NCBI GenBank assembly: GCA_023630585.1
Contig: CM042540.1
Coordinates: forward strand, 20,317,574-20,381,573
Length of the DNA: 64,000 nucleotides
DNA from: Cranoglanis bouderius
Taxonomy: Eukaryota; Chordata; Actinopteri; Siluriformes; Cranoglanididae
Direction: 5' to 3'
A program made the translations under genes and the position numbers. Shown piece by piece: positions 21,101 through 33,100 of the stretch (position 1 is the stretch's first letter; each line of letters opens with the position of its first letter). A model generated the notes under the pieces. That model was not told where the DNA came from and searched no databases. It saw only the letters and a list, made by a program, of their open reading frames with translations.

Positions 21101-24100
21101 TTTGGGGACGCACCTGTCCATGACCCAAGTGGAAACCCAGATACCGTACTTCCACCCGTCCAATTGCGCACTTCTTTGGGTTGGCCGTGAGTCCCGCACG
21201 CCTCAGCGACCTCAACACCGCCCTTAAATGCTGCATGTGTTGCTGCCAGTCATTACTGTATATAATAATGTCGTCTAAATAGGCAGCGGCATATGCAGCG
21301 TGTGGACGGAGTATTCGGTCCATGAGCCGCTGGAATGTCGCGGGAGCCCCGAACAGCCCAAAAGGAAGGGCCACGAATTGGTGTAAGCCGAATGGGGTGG
21401 AAAAGGACGTTTTTTCCCGGGACATTGGAGTCAAGGGGATCTGCCAATATCCCTTGGTTAAATCCAGTGTCAAATAAAAGCGAGCCACGCCCAACCGGTC
21501 GAGCAGTTCGTCAACGCGAGGCATTGGATATGCGTTGAGTTTAGACACCGCGTTGACTTTACTAAAGTCCACACAAAACCTGACCGTCCCGTCGGCCTTA
21601 GGAACTAAGACCACCGGGCTGCTCCAGTCACTGTGGGACTCCTCGATTACTCCCATTTTGAGCATGGCCTTAAGTTCATCCCAGACCACATTTTTTTTTG
21701 TGTTCGGGGAGCCGATAGGGGTGGCTGCGAACCACCACCCCTGGGGCTGTCTCAGTGTGGTGCTCTATGAGGTTAGTGCGGCCGGGGAGAGGCAAGAACA
21801 CGTCAGAAAACTCTGCCTGTAGGGTTTTGATGTCTGTAATTTGGGCTGGGGAGAGGTGGTCCCCGCATGGCACCGGAGGGGATTGACTCGCCAATTTTTG
21901 ATCTACCTCCGGCCCTAGCTCCTCCCTTTCAGGAACTACCGTTGCTAACGCTACCGATGCCGTCTCCCTCCATAGTTTTAGCAGGTTTAGATGATAAACC
22001 TGCCGTGCCCCGCCTCTATCCGTTTGCCTTACCTCATAGTCGACATCCCCGACTCGCCGTGTGACCTCAAAGGGTCCTTGCCACTTGGCGAGTAATTTGG
22101 AGCTCGCCATGGGTAGTAATATGAGCACTTCATCTCCCGGCGTGAACTCGCATAGCCGTGCACCCCTGTTATATAGCCGGGATTGATGTTCTTGTGCCTG
22201 TAGCAAATTCTCCTGCATTAGGTGGCTTAATGTGTGGAGTTTTGCTCTCAGGTCCAAAACGTACTGAATTTCATTTTTACTGGCTGAAGGTCCCTCCTCC
22301 CAATTTTCCCATATGACGTCAAGTACACCGCGCGGCTTGCGTCCATACAATAATTCAAATGGGGAGAAACCCGTGGAGGCTTGTGGGACCTCTCATACTG
22401 CAAATAACAGGGGCTCTAGCCACTTATCCCAATTCCGTGTATCTTCCTGCACAAACTTACGAATCATATTTTTAAGCGTTTGATTAAAGCGCTCCACCAG
22501 CCCATCCGTTTGCGGATGATAAACGCTGGTGCGAATCGCTTTAACCCCCAACAATTCGTACAGCTCGCGCAGGGTGCGTGACATTAAAGATGTGCCCTGA
22601 TCGGTTAGGATCTCTTTCGGGATCCCAACCCAGGAGATAATGCGGAAGAGTGCATCCGCAACATTCCTCGCGGAGATATTGCGTAGAGGCACCGCTTCCA
22701 GATATCGCGTTGCGTAGTCCACTAATACTAATACAAAGCGATACCCCCGTGCAGATCGGTCTAATGGCCCGACGAGGTCCATGCCAATTCTCTCGAAGGG
22801 GACCTCGATTAACGGGAGTGGGCGCAACGGCGCTTTTGGGGTGGCCGGTGGATTCACCAGCTGGCATTCGCGTCACGCCGCGCACCATGTGCGTGGCGAA
22901 CGTCGCCACAAATGCCCGGCCAATAAAAGCGAGCCAAGAGCCGACCTAATGTTTTCGCCTGCCCTAAGTGCCCCGCCATCGGGTTATAATGAGCCACCTG
23001 GAATAATCCTTCCCGACGGTTCTTCGGAACCAACAATTGGGTTATATTTTCCTGGGTCTGAGTGTCCTGCATCACTATAAATCCTGTCTTTTATAATGGA
23101 GAAGTAGGGGTGGGAGAGTGCAACGTTGGGCTGGATAGGCTGACCATTGATTACTCTCACTTGATCAAAGGCGTGCTTCAGGGTTTCGTCGCACGACTGC
23201 TCCAAGGGAAAATCCCTGAGGGGAATCCCCGCTAAGGGGGGGGAGAGCCACTCCCCCCGCTCTCGTTGTCATGCTGACATGGAGCTGTCGTTGACGGCCC
23301 TGGCACCGCCTCTCCCGCCAAGGCTGCGCACATTCCACACTGCTTCTCCCTAATGCAGGACCCATCCACAAACATTTCTCTCGCTAATAAACGAAACCCT
23401 GGCCAATTCGTTCCCAAAATTAGTGGATGGGTGAGACGGGGACTTTATTTTTTTTCCCTCGAAATTTGATGACAATGGGCACTAATGGGTACTCGTGAAT
23501 ATTCCCGTGCACACACCTCACCTTCACCAAATGTGCATTTTCCAATGCCTCCCCTTGAACCAAGCCTTGGTGAATGGAGGTTTGATTGCATCCTGAATCC
23601 ACCAAGGCTTGGTATGTATCCCCTTGGACACTCACCGGTATGCGGTACATCCCTGCTCGATCGGGGGCAGCCTGCGGTGCGTTGGGGAGCCGGACCATTG
23701 CTCCCACATCCATGACGGGGCACTGGTCCTGGAAATGCCCCGGATCCCCGCAATGCCAGCATGCCGACCCAGGCCTTCCTCCTGCACCGGCAGCTTTGGT
23801 TTCCCCCACCTGAGGAGTGGAAGAGACAAACATGGAGGGCAGTGGGAGTGGGAAGGAGAGGGGGGGAAGGGACGGGAGCGTGGCATGGGTCGGGGTGGAC
23901 CCAGCCCGTGTCTCCGGGGGGTAGGGACAGGGAAAGGACAGGGAGAGACACAAGGGCGAGAGAGAGAGGAAGAAGGGTGGGGCTCGCCTGCCCCTGGATA
24001 CGCCGCCAGGTGATCCTCTGCCAGCTGAACCGCCTCATCCAGCGACGCAGGATGATGGCACTGGACCCATTCCGCCATCCCGGCGGGAAGCCGGGTGAGG

Positions 24101-27100
24101 AATTGCTCCAGCACCACTAGGTCGATCACTTCCTCTGTGTCGCGCTCCTCAGCCAACAACCACCTCCTGCAGGTGTCCCGTAGCTTCTGGGCGAAGGCGG
24201 GTGTCTCTCCTCCTTTTCTCCTCACTGCAACACAGAACACTCGTTAGTCTCAATTACCTACAGGTGTGGAAACCTTACCACTCGCTTTCTCCGGCTCCAC
24301 CCTCCATTCACAAACCGGTGCTCGACCACGCCCCCGCCTCCACACTGTGATATCTGCCAAAGGGGTTGTTACTATGTACTGATGTTTTGCACATGCCACA
24401 GTTAATGTTTTTTTCTCCCCAGATTTCTAAGTTAATCAAATTTAAAGTAACTATGCATTAACTTTTGCAGTAAATTTTTTTTTTATTGTGTTTACTTCTT
24501 TTCACTTCAAAAATCTTGAAGCATTTATTTCTATTACTCAGTCTCAGAAGCTTTTAATACTAAGCTTTATCATGTGAAACAATTAGCAGTTTCTTTTAAA
24601 GATCCAAGCAGCAGCCTTTTATAGTTGCTTGTTAGAGGTACCTTTAAAGAAATCTAGCAGAACAACTTGGTGTTAGGGAAGAAACATGTTACACAAGGTT
24701 ATTATGCAATATACAAAAAATGTACAGTACTGTGCAAAAGTCTTCGGCACATGCAAAGAAATGCTGTTGAGCAAAGATGCCTCCAAAATAATGAAATTAA
24801 ATGTTTCTACATTAAAAAAAAAAAAACCCGTAAACAGTAGTAAATGAAACAAAGTCAATATTTGGTGTGACAAAAAAATAAAAATAGTAGTTTCGGGTAC
24901 AATTTGTGCAGTTTTATAAGGAAATGAGCTGGTAAGTTTTATTGAGCATCTTGCAGAACCAGCCACAGTTCTTCTGGAGACTTTGACTTTCGCACTTGCT
25001 TCTTATTTTTGCAGCAAAACCCAGCAGCCTTCATTGTGTTATTTGTCTGAAAAGTGGTCTCTTACATAATATGCTGCTTTCTTCAATTACATACAAACAT
25101 TTTTCTGTAACATTTAATTTTGTGCTAGAAAACTAATGTTTGGGAATCTAAAATGTTTTTTTGTACTGATTTGATAATGTAGAAGTCGTAAAATAAAAAA
25201 TCTATAACAAAGTTAAAGAAAATAGGGTGCCTAAAACTTTTGCACAGTACTGTATATGCAGTTTCTTATATATGTAATGTACAAGAAAAATGCAGGCAAT
25301 AAGTTGAAGGTGGAAAAAATTACACGACCAAAGAAACAAACAGACCAGACACAAGCATAGAATGCAGTCAGAATGATATCAGACAGATGGTGACTGAAAT
25401 CAATGAGAGTCTCTCTCACAGCTTGCAGGAAATGCGTCTCATAGAACTTAAGAGTCTCAATCTTTTTATTCCCATGAGTGTACTTTGAGGTTCCTATGTT
25501 ACCATTGACCAGGATAACAAAATGAGGACCAGACTTGCACTGTTCTATAACAGGATGAGATAAAGACCATTCTTGGTCGACACTTCCCCTTCTGGGGGAA
25601 ATCTAGCAGGATTAAAATTCAAATGGAGCTATAAACAAAAGCACAGTAACCAGTGGTGTCCCCTCGGGATGAATTCTGCATCTTTTAAGGTAAGATAACT
25701 ATCAGTAAACTGAGAGCTGCCATTTTGGGCAGACCAGATGGCCCTGCTTATGCATATGTGTGTCACATATAGCAGGATATAAGTAGGGCTGTCATGGTAC
25801 CATAAACATATCTTATGACAATATACCAGCTGAAGTACCACGATACCAAGTAGTATCACGATACCACGCAATATTATGTTAATTCATAATTCAAATCTAC
25901 AAAATGAACCAAATTTACAGAAATACATAGATATAATGAAAACAGACAAACCAAATTTTCCTCTGAATACTTTATTAATGAGATGCTTCATAGTGAAATT
26001 CCAGGACCTTCAAGGACTTTTTAAGCACTATGTTTTGTTGTTGTTGTTGTTTTAGTTTTCAAGGACTATACAAGAGATATTGTCATGTTGTCCGACAATG
26101 GAATGAGTATGAAATAGTGATTGATTTCCAAGCTGCTGCGCTCTAAAAAACACTGGGTTAAAAACAACCCAAAGTGGGTTATTTTTAGTCCAACGGTAGT
26201 GACATAACTGTGACGTCTACTCCCAAATGGTCTATGGACACTTGAGATGGTGTTCAGAAATGTATTGCTAGAGCTGCTAAAGTGGTGTATGTAATGGACA
26301 AAAAACTTATATTAATAATCTGAAAAAGCAAGAAATGCGTGCTTACATGACATTAATCGCGTGGCATGTAAACGCCTTCAGCTTAATCGATTACAACATA
26401 TTATGTTTGCTTCACAGGTGTTTATATATAGACTTTGAAGTAAATGACTCAAATAAGTCATATATTTAAGACAAAAATGTCAGATTTTGCTCAAAGGAGA
26501 CGTTATAAATAAATTGATATGAACCTTGTTTCTCCAAATAAATCTAACAGTCTGTCCGTGTGAAAACCGCTAGCTCCACCTGAGGCGAATTCAAAAAGTC
26601 CGCGCTGAGTTGATTTGGCCCAAGGAGCTGGGCTCAGGCGTCTGGGTGGGGGAGGGGTGCATTGATTCAACGGTCAGTGAAAATGACCCACTAACCCAGC
26701 AGTTGGGTTAAACAAAACTACCCAAAAACTACCCAAGACTGAGAAAATAACCCAATTAAATGACCCAAAAGGCTCAACCCAGTGTTTGGGTAGAAACAAT
26801 AACCCAGCATTTTGTAAGAGTGTGCTCTGCACTGCTAAAATCCTGATTTATAACCACGACGTCCTCTGACAAAATCACGATACACATAAGTTAAAGACAA
26901 CGGCTGTGCTGTGATTTCGTCTATATGTAAAATGAACACTCGGAGAGAAAGTTAGAAGCGAGTGAATGTGCTGCTCCTCTCTGCCACTCACTGAACAGAG
27001 GAGCCGCAGAGAGAGGTGTGTCTGCGGGGGGTTAAAGAAGTTGCTAGATTTGTCGCTAGGTGCTAAAAGTCACTAAAGGAGTCTGAGAAGTGGACCGGAG

Positions 27101-30100
27101 CTGTCTGTCACACTTTTTGAGTGAATAGTGGGAGGGGGAGGGGCTGCAGTGGGGTTTCATATTTTATGTGAAAGGACTGTATTCATGTTCTATCGAAACT
27201 AAACACTTTAAAGTTATTAAGCGATTTCATATTTATTGCCTTTTTATAATTGAAGCACTTTCTAAGCACCACTGGATATAAAATTGCTATTTTCAAGGTT
27301 TTCCAGTACTTCAATTTCAAAAAGCTAAATTCAAGCACTTAAAGCACCTTGTACGAACCCTAATTTTATTATTTACACACATTTATTGACGATACTACCG
27401 TTTAAAAAAAAAAAAAAAAAATACAGTGGCATCGGCGTTATTTTGAAGCTTTACTATCACGATACTACCGTAGTACTGGTACACCGTGCAACCCTAGATA
27501 TAAGGTTATGATATTTCCTGACCCTGTATGCCAATAGAAACATACTGTTTAGACATAAATACAAATAAATAGAAGTGGGAACTTGTCTCTCTTTGACCAA
27601 CATTTCTGACTGCACTGTTCTGACAAGTAAGAACGAAACCAAACTAGCCACATCCTAAGAACCTACCACTATTTGAACGTGTTAGTAACCTGATAAATGG
27701 ATTTGACCTGACTTAAGATATTGTATTATTCTGTTTACATGATCATGTGAATAGTTTGGTAACTGTTGTAATAAGATAATGACCATCTTATTGTAATGTG
27801 TATGTAAATTGGGGTCTCTTTCAAAATGTTGTGTTGAAATAAAATCATCTCGGCCTAGCCAGACCAGCAATTTTTTAATTTAAGGTCGCCTGCTTAGTCA
27901 GTTAGAGAGCCTTAGTTAGTTAGAGAGGCTCAATTAAATATTAGCCATTAGCCTGTAATTAGATTTGGATAAAGAAAACAGTAATATACAGGCAGGGATT
28001 TGCCTTTCAAAGCAGTAGAAATGAGTGTGTATTAATAGAGTCGAAGTCTCCCTAAGACACGTCTTTTACGAGGAAATTCCTAATTGGGGAAATTAAATTT
28101 GAGATGTTCCCAAGCCAACTGTGAGATATAATCTCTCCAGCAGGTCCAGGGTCTCTGTCCAGTGGGACGTACCTGATACAGCTCTAGCGTGAGCTGACCA
28201 GGGGACATCCTTGTGAGGTGCCCCAACCACCTCAACTGCCTCCTCTTTATTCGGAGAAGCAGAGGCTCTACTCTGAGGAGGAACCTCATTTCCGCCCCCT
28301 GTACTCTTAGTCTTTTGTTAACTACCAACAGTTTGTGACTAGGGGTAAGGATAGGGACGTAGGTTGACTGGTGTCCACCAGGGACAAGGTGTCTCCCCTT
28401 CACGTGGAGTGTTTCCTGTTTGCATATTTATAGAATCTGGATTCATGGACACAAAAATGTGCCCTTTTCGTGTGCATATAAAGTAATTTATTATTTATTT
28501 AAAAAATGTGTTGTCTGAAATCTGCTTTTGGTGACTGTAATACGGTAAAGATTTACAGAGGACATATACTGCAGACATCATGAAACATTTCTTATTCTCA
28601 CACTACTTGTTAACATTGCTGTTAAATTTCTAAATCCAACAATGTCACCTGCTGATTTTCACGTATTTCGTAACTATTACATTGAGAAAGCGGAGGAAGG
28701 AGTCCGAGCTAAAGTGACCTTCCCTGAGGACATGTTTAAAGCTGGGAAGCTCTTTCGTTCTTTATTTCTGCTTATTAAAAATGCATAGTAATGCCTGTAG
28801 CTCTGTGACCTTACAATATTATAGGGCAGAGGCCAATATTGTGGTAATAAGCATATAATTAGTTCTTGTGCCTTTCATAAAATACTGTCTAATATATATT
28901 TAGAAGCTATATAGTGACCCCTGTAATTGTCAAACTGCATTTAAAAGAAATTTCTGTGTGTGTGAAGTAATGTAGTGTAAATTTTATCATGCTTTCAAAA
29001 CATTTATTTGTTCAATGTATTTAAAAATATGAGCATTTTGAAATTTGGGAACTCTTATTCTCTCCCCCTATATGTTGCCTCACAGGGCAGGGTAACATTG
29101 ACGTAAAGCACTAATCCAGTTTCCTCTGTGCTAGATCTTCAGTAAAAGATCAGACTTTAAAAGAGGAATTTGAAGCTTGTCTTGAATATTTTGATATTTC
29201 CATTGACCCAGGTCAGGTAATTTGAAGATTGTGTTAATAGCAGTATTTCTATTACTTTTATTGCACTGCTCTCCAACACAAATTGCTTGCAATAAGTGTG
29301 TTTTGGATTTGATTAGGAACAGGTGTAAATGGTGGTGCTTTACACAAATTAGCTTGCGGTGGGAAATGTGTTGTTGAGCTTGCCTTTGCCTGTGTGCTTT
29401 ATCTTTCAACTCGTGCGCTAGATGGACCAGTGCAGACATCGGAATATACCTTGTGGGTATTTGGATTTCCAAACCAGACAAATTTAGGGCATGGAAGTCA
29501 ACACTTCAGTCAGTAATATTGATCAATGCATCATTCAGTCAATGCTCACGTTTCAAGAACTTCTCAGATTCCGATATGAGAATTACAACCCCAATTCCAA
29601 AAAAGTTGGGACGCTGTGTAAAATGTAAATGAAAACAGAATGCAATGATCTGCAAATCTCATAAACCCATATTTTATTCACGATAGAACATAGAAAACGT
29701 ATCAGATATTTAAACTGAGGAAATGTACACGTTTACCACTATGTAGCATGCCCTCTTCTTTTAACAACAGTCCGTATACGTCTGGGAACTGAGGAGGAAA
29801 GTTGCTAGAGTTTTGGGAGAGGAATGTTGTCCCATTCGTGCTGACACAGGATTCTAGCTGCTCAACAATTTTTTTCTTAAAGTGGTACATTTCCTCAGTT
29901 TAAACATTTGATATGTTTTCTATGTTCTATTGTGAATAAAATATGGGTTTATGTTTTTTATTTACATTTTACACAGCGTCCCAACTTTTTTTGGAATTGG
30001 GGTTGTAAAAGCACTTTAACTTTTGGCTTTTGCCCTTTGTACAGCATGAGTGCTGATAAGCAGTGTGTGTATGCGACCCACATTGTATCCAACAGTATTT

Positions 30101-33100
30101 ATATTTAGTCCCTTTCACTCAGAATAATAGAATATTTTTAGGGAGCCACGTTTGGCACGTTTCCTCTCATTCAGGGCCGCTTCTCCTCCCTCATGTCTCA
30201 GACTCTGAGGGGAAGAGATTTCATTAATATCTCATTTCACTTGTCATTCTGTATGAGGATCAGTGAGCCTAATAACAAGCTGCCCCTGGGCCAGCATGCA
30301 GCTGTGCCCACGTCCCAATCTCCTCTGCCTGTACCCTTTATTTCACTCTGACCTTCGCATGGACATGAAAATTAGAGGCTATAGGCGGGTTTTGGCTGAA
30401 TGTTGATTATGGTTGATTATGCTTAATGTTGATGGGATGCTGTTAGATGAGAAGATGAAGCTACTTACACTTGCCTTTAATATATTTCACTTTGTTTGGG
30501 GATGATGGAAGGAAAAAAAAACATTATTTTTTGTTATTAAACATATTTTTTGTTATTAAACATTATTTTTTTTTTAGAGTAGGTTTAGATCTGAAATATC
30601 ATGCCCTGTAGCAACAGACGATTGACTCAACGGACGATTCTGGTGGGAAATGGGGATATTTGTATTCACTACGATCGTAAAGTAAACATACAGAGCACAT
30701 TTTCATGTCTGTTTGAATATTATCTCTCTTTTATAGTACTCGACTGGGCTATGAACTCCAGAGTCTGCTACACTTGCCCTAATAAAACAGTTTCTAGTCC
30801 ACGGTAGATATAAAAGGAGGAAGTTGCTGGTATAATGTACCGATATGATGATATATTGAATAGTATCAATAATAGATATCTGTGTGGTGCGACATGGATG
30901 ACCTTTTAGTTTATGACCAAGTTGACGAGCCAGAGCTCGCAAGTCAACGCTGACTAGCGAAAAGATACCAGAAACGTAGGAGGTGCTGCAATGCTGAAAG
31001 CTGAACATGGACGTTTGACTAAATCGTTCTGTTTCATGTGAAACAAGCATCATTAATATGACTTCCTTTTCTTAAACCCTGTCAAACTAGCTCATGTTAG
31101 CAATAAAGACTGCAGCGAAGTGACTGAAAAATGTGATAAGGCTATTTATACCATAGCACTGTTGAATTCTCAGATCTCACTGGCAGAAGTATCTGATGTC
31201 AGCGCTTTCAGGAAAGAACCCATTGTGCCTTCTGGTTTCTCAGCAACCAAAGCTGCATTTATTTTGCCTTATTAACATCAAGAGAAAAAAAAAATAGAAG
31301 TGGGTGAGAGAAGAGTTGTTTATAGTTGCTGTAAATACAAGTGAAGACAGGAAGTAATGTATCTCGAGGAAGTTCCACACCATTGGATGCAAACGTGAAC
31401 AAATAAAATGTACTATGTACTAAATTAAATTTTAAAAAAGCATTAAATCAGTCCTGATCAGTCTTGTAGAGGTTCATACCCATATTAATTATGTTTCTTC
31501 TCTTTCCTGTCTCTGTAGTCTCTTATTTAGACATATTTCTTCCTTCTTTACTTCTCCTTTGTGTGTTAGGGTGAATCTGTGTGTGAGGATATTATTAAAG
31601 TCGAAACCGAACCCACTGTCTGCGTCAATAAAAGCTATAAAATAAAGTTTTCTTACTTCAGATTTTCAATATATCTAGTTCTCCTCATGCAAACAGCATC
31701 CCAGGATAACATTGCACATCACAGAGTCTGAAACAGAAGGCATAAGGCTCATAAGGCAGTCGCTATGAAGGAAGCTGTAAGTAAACGTTACTGACATAAA
31801 GTGGGGTCCAAAAGTCTGAGGCCGCTAGTGAAAATCTCTATAATATAAAACTTTTCATTACTAATATCAGATTTCAGCAATAACATAAATGAAAAGAAAT
31901 ATTCACAGGAAGATCAGAATTTCTTAATACTTGGTACTTCCCATATTTGCTTTAATGACGCACTCGAGCTGGCATGGACTCCACAAGTTGTGTATAAAAC
32001 CTTACAATCCACTTTAGATCAAGTCCATCTGAGTGTTGTCTGAAAACATGCTTCAGTGGAAGAGATGACTCAAGGAAAATGGAAACCTTTTATACAACTT
32101 GGTCACAGTCACAAATTTGCCTACATTTCAAATATATTGAATATTCAAGATATTAAACATTTCTTTACTTTGTTTTTAAATGAGGAAAAATTCCCAGATT
32201 TTCAATATGGTCTCAGAATCCACTGTGTGCTAACGGTCACTAACCCTAAAGTTTATTAGACAAGATGGACTTTATCTTCTTTCATTTAGACATCAGACCA
32301 GAATTTCAGAGGAAGCCATATCCCACGAGCCCATCCTCCATGTTAAATTGCCCGAAGCAGGAAAGCAGTATTTCACTCCGAATCAGAGTCAGGAATTAAT
32401 GAGCCCAAATTCAGCGGAATCAGGAACTGCATCCTATTATCATTGCCGCCTGATGTGGTTGCGGACGTGAGAAAAAGCATGTCGAAAATAAGGCCGCATG
32501 CTGAGCTTTAATTCTTTAAAAGCTTTTCTCAGCATTGGTCTTTAAAGACCTTCCTCACTTTCCCGTGTAAGGGTGAGCGTCTCTAACCGGCAGCAGCACA
32601 TCATTTAAGTCCGTTAGCTCACTGACACTAATGAATTAGCTGGCCTTTGGCTTCTGGCAGATAATACCTGGTGTTTGTCACACTGGCTGCTTTCAGATTA
32701 TGTGCTGATCTTTTCACTCGACTAATGAGGTGGCCGTGTTACACCATCGGCTGTTAAGGAGGTGGCTGAGGAAATGGAGAGAAGTCTGGTGAAAATGTAT
32801 TGCTCTTCAAATAGGGACATGTTGGTGATTAGTACAGGAATAACACAACAGACTGTACTGTTATTTGAAAACAATGAACGCTGAGGGGTGGGATGAGGCA
32901 CAACGTGCAAGCGGAGTGCCACTACCCCCCTGAAGTGCATATCACAGCATGGTCTGGAGTGTATTATTCCACTTATATCACAGCAATTTGTCAGCGATTA
33001 CAACGATTCATTTATTAATGAACGACACGTCATGCATTTTTAATGGTTTATAGTTAGATTTAAGGTTGTGGAACGTCTGAGAGAAGTTACAGCTTACATT

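Larger units (their letters stand above)
20125..24344 (-). mobile_element. Gmr1-type Ty3/gypsy retrotransposon, degraded
   Basis: 4,220 bp, flanked by a 5-bp duplication CTGTG (20120-20124 and 24345-24349). The ends are TG...CA. On the - strand the order is capsid (SCAN-like), zinc knuckle, protease, HHCC-integrase, then reverse transcriptase-RNase H. Integrase upstream of RT is the Ty1/copia-like order known for the Gmr1 group of Ty3/gypsy elements. The 3' LTR is complete (20125-20418, 294 bp). The 5' LTR is reduced to 144 bp (24201-24344), which match the other copy without gaps and with about four differences by eye. Frameshifts and stops break the reading frame, so it is not a working element. 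Confidence 0.9.
18339..24480 (+). mobile_element. Tc1-like element split by two later insertions
   Basis: The left inverted repeat (about 18339-18431) holds 'tactttatatttgattaact', whose inverse recurs at 24430-24470 as 'aagttaatcaaatttaaagt'. The coding remnant between 19208 and 20120 includes a helix-turn-helix-like start (about 19309-19614), a HDNDxKHTSKS-like region near 19860 and a decayed SPDLN-like end near 19955. The element is interrupted by a solo LTR (18575-19207) and a Gmr1-type retrotransposon (20125-24344), and its sequence resumes on the far side of each. The outer right end is eroded, so the right boundary is approximate. Confidence 0.8.
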
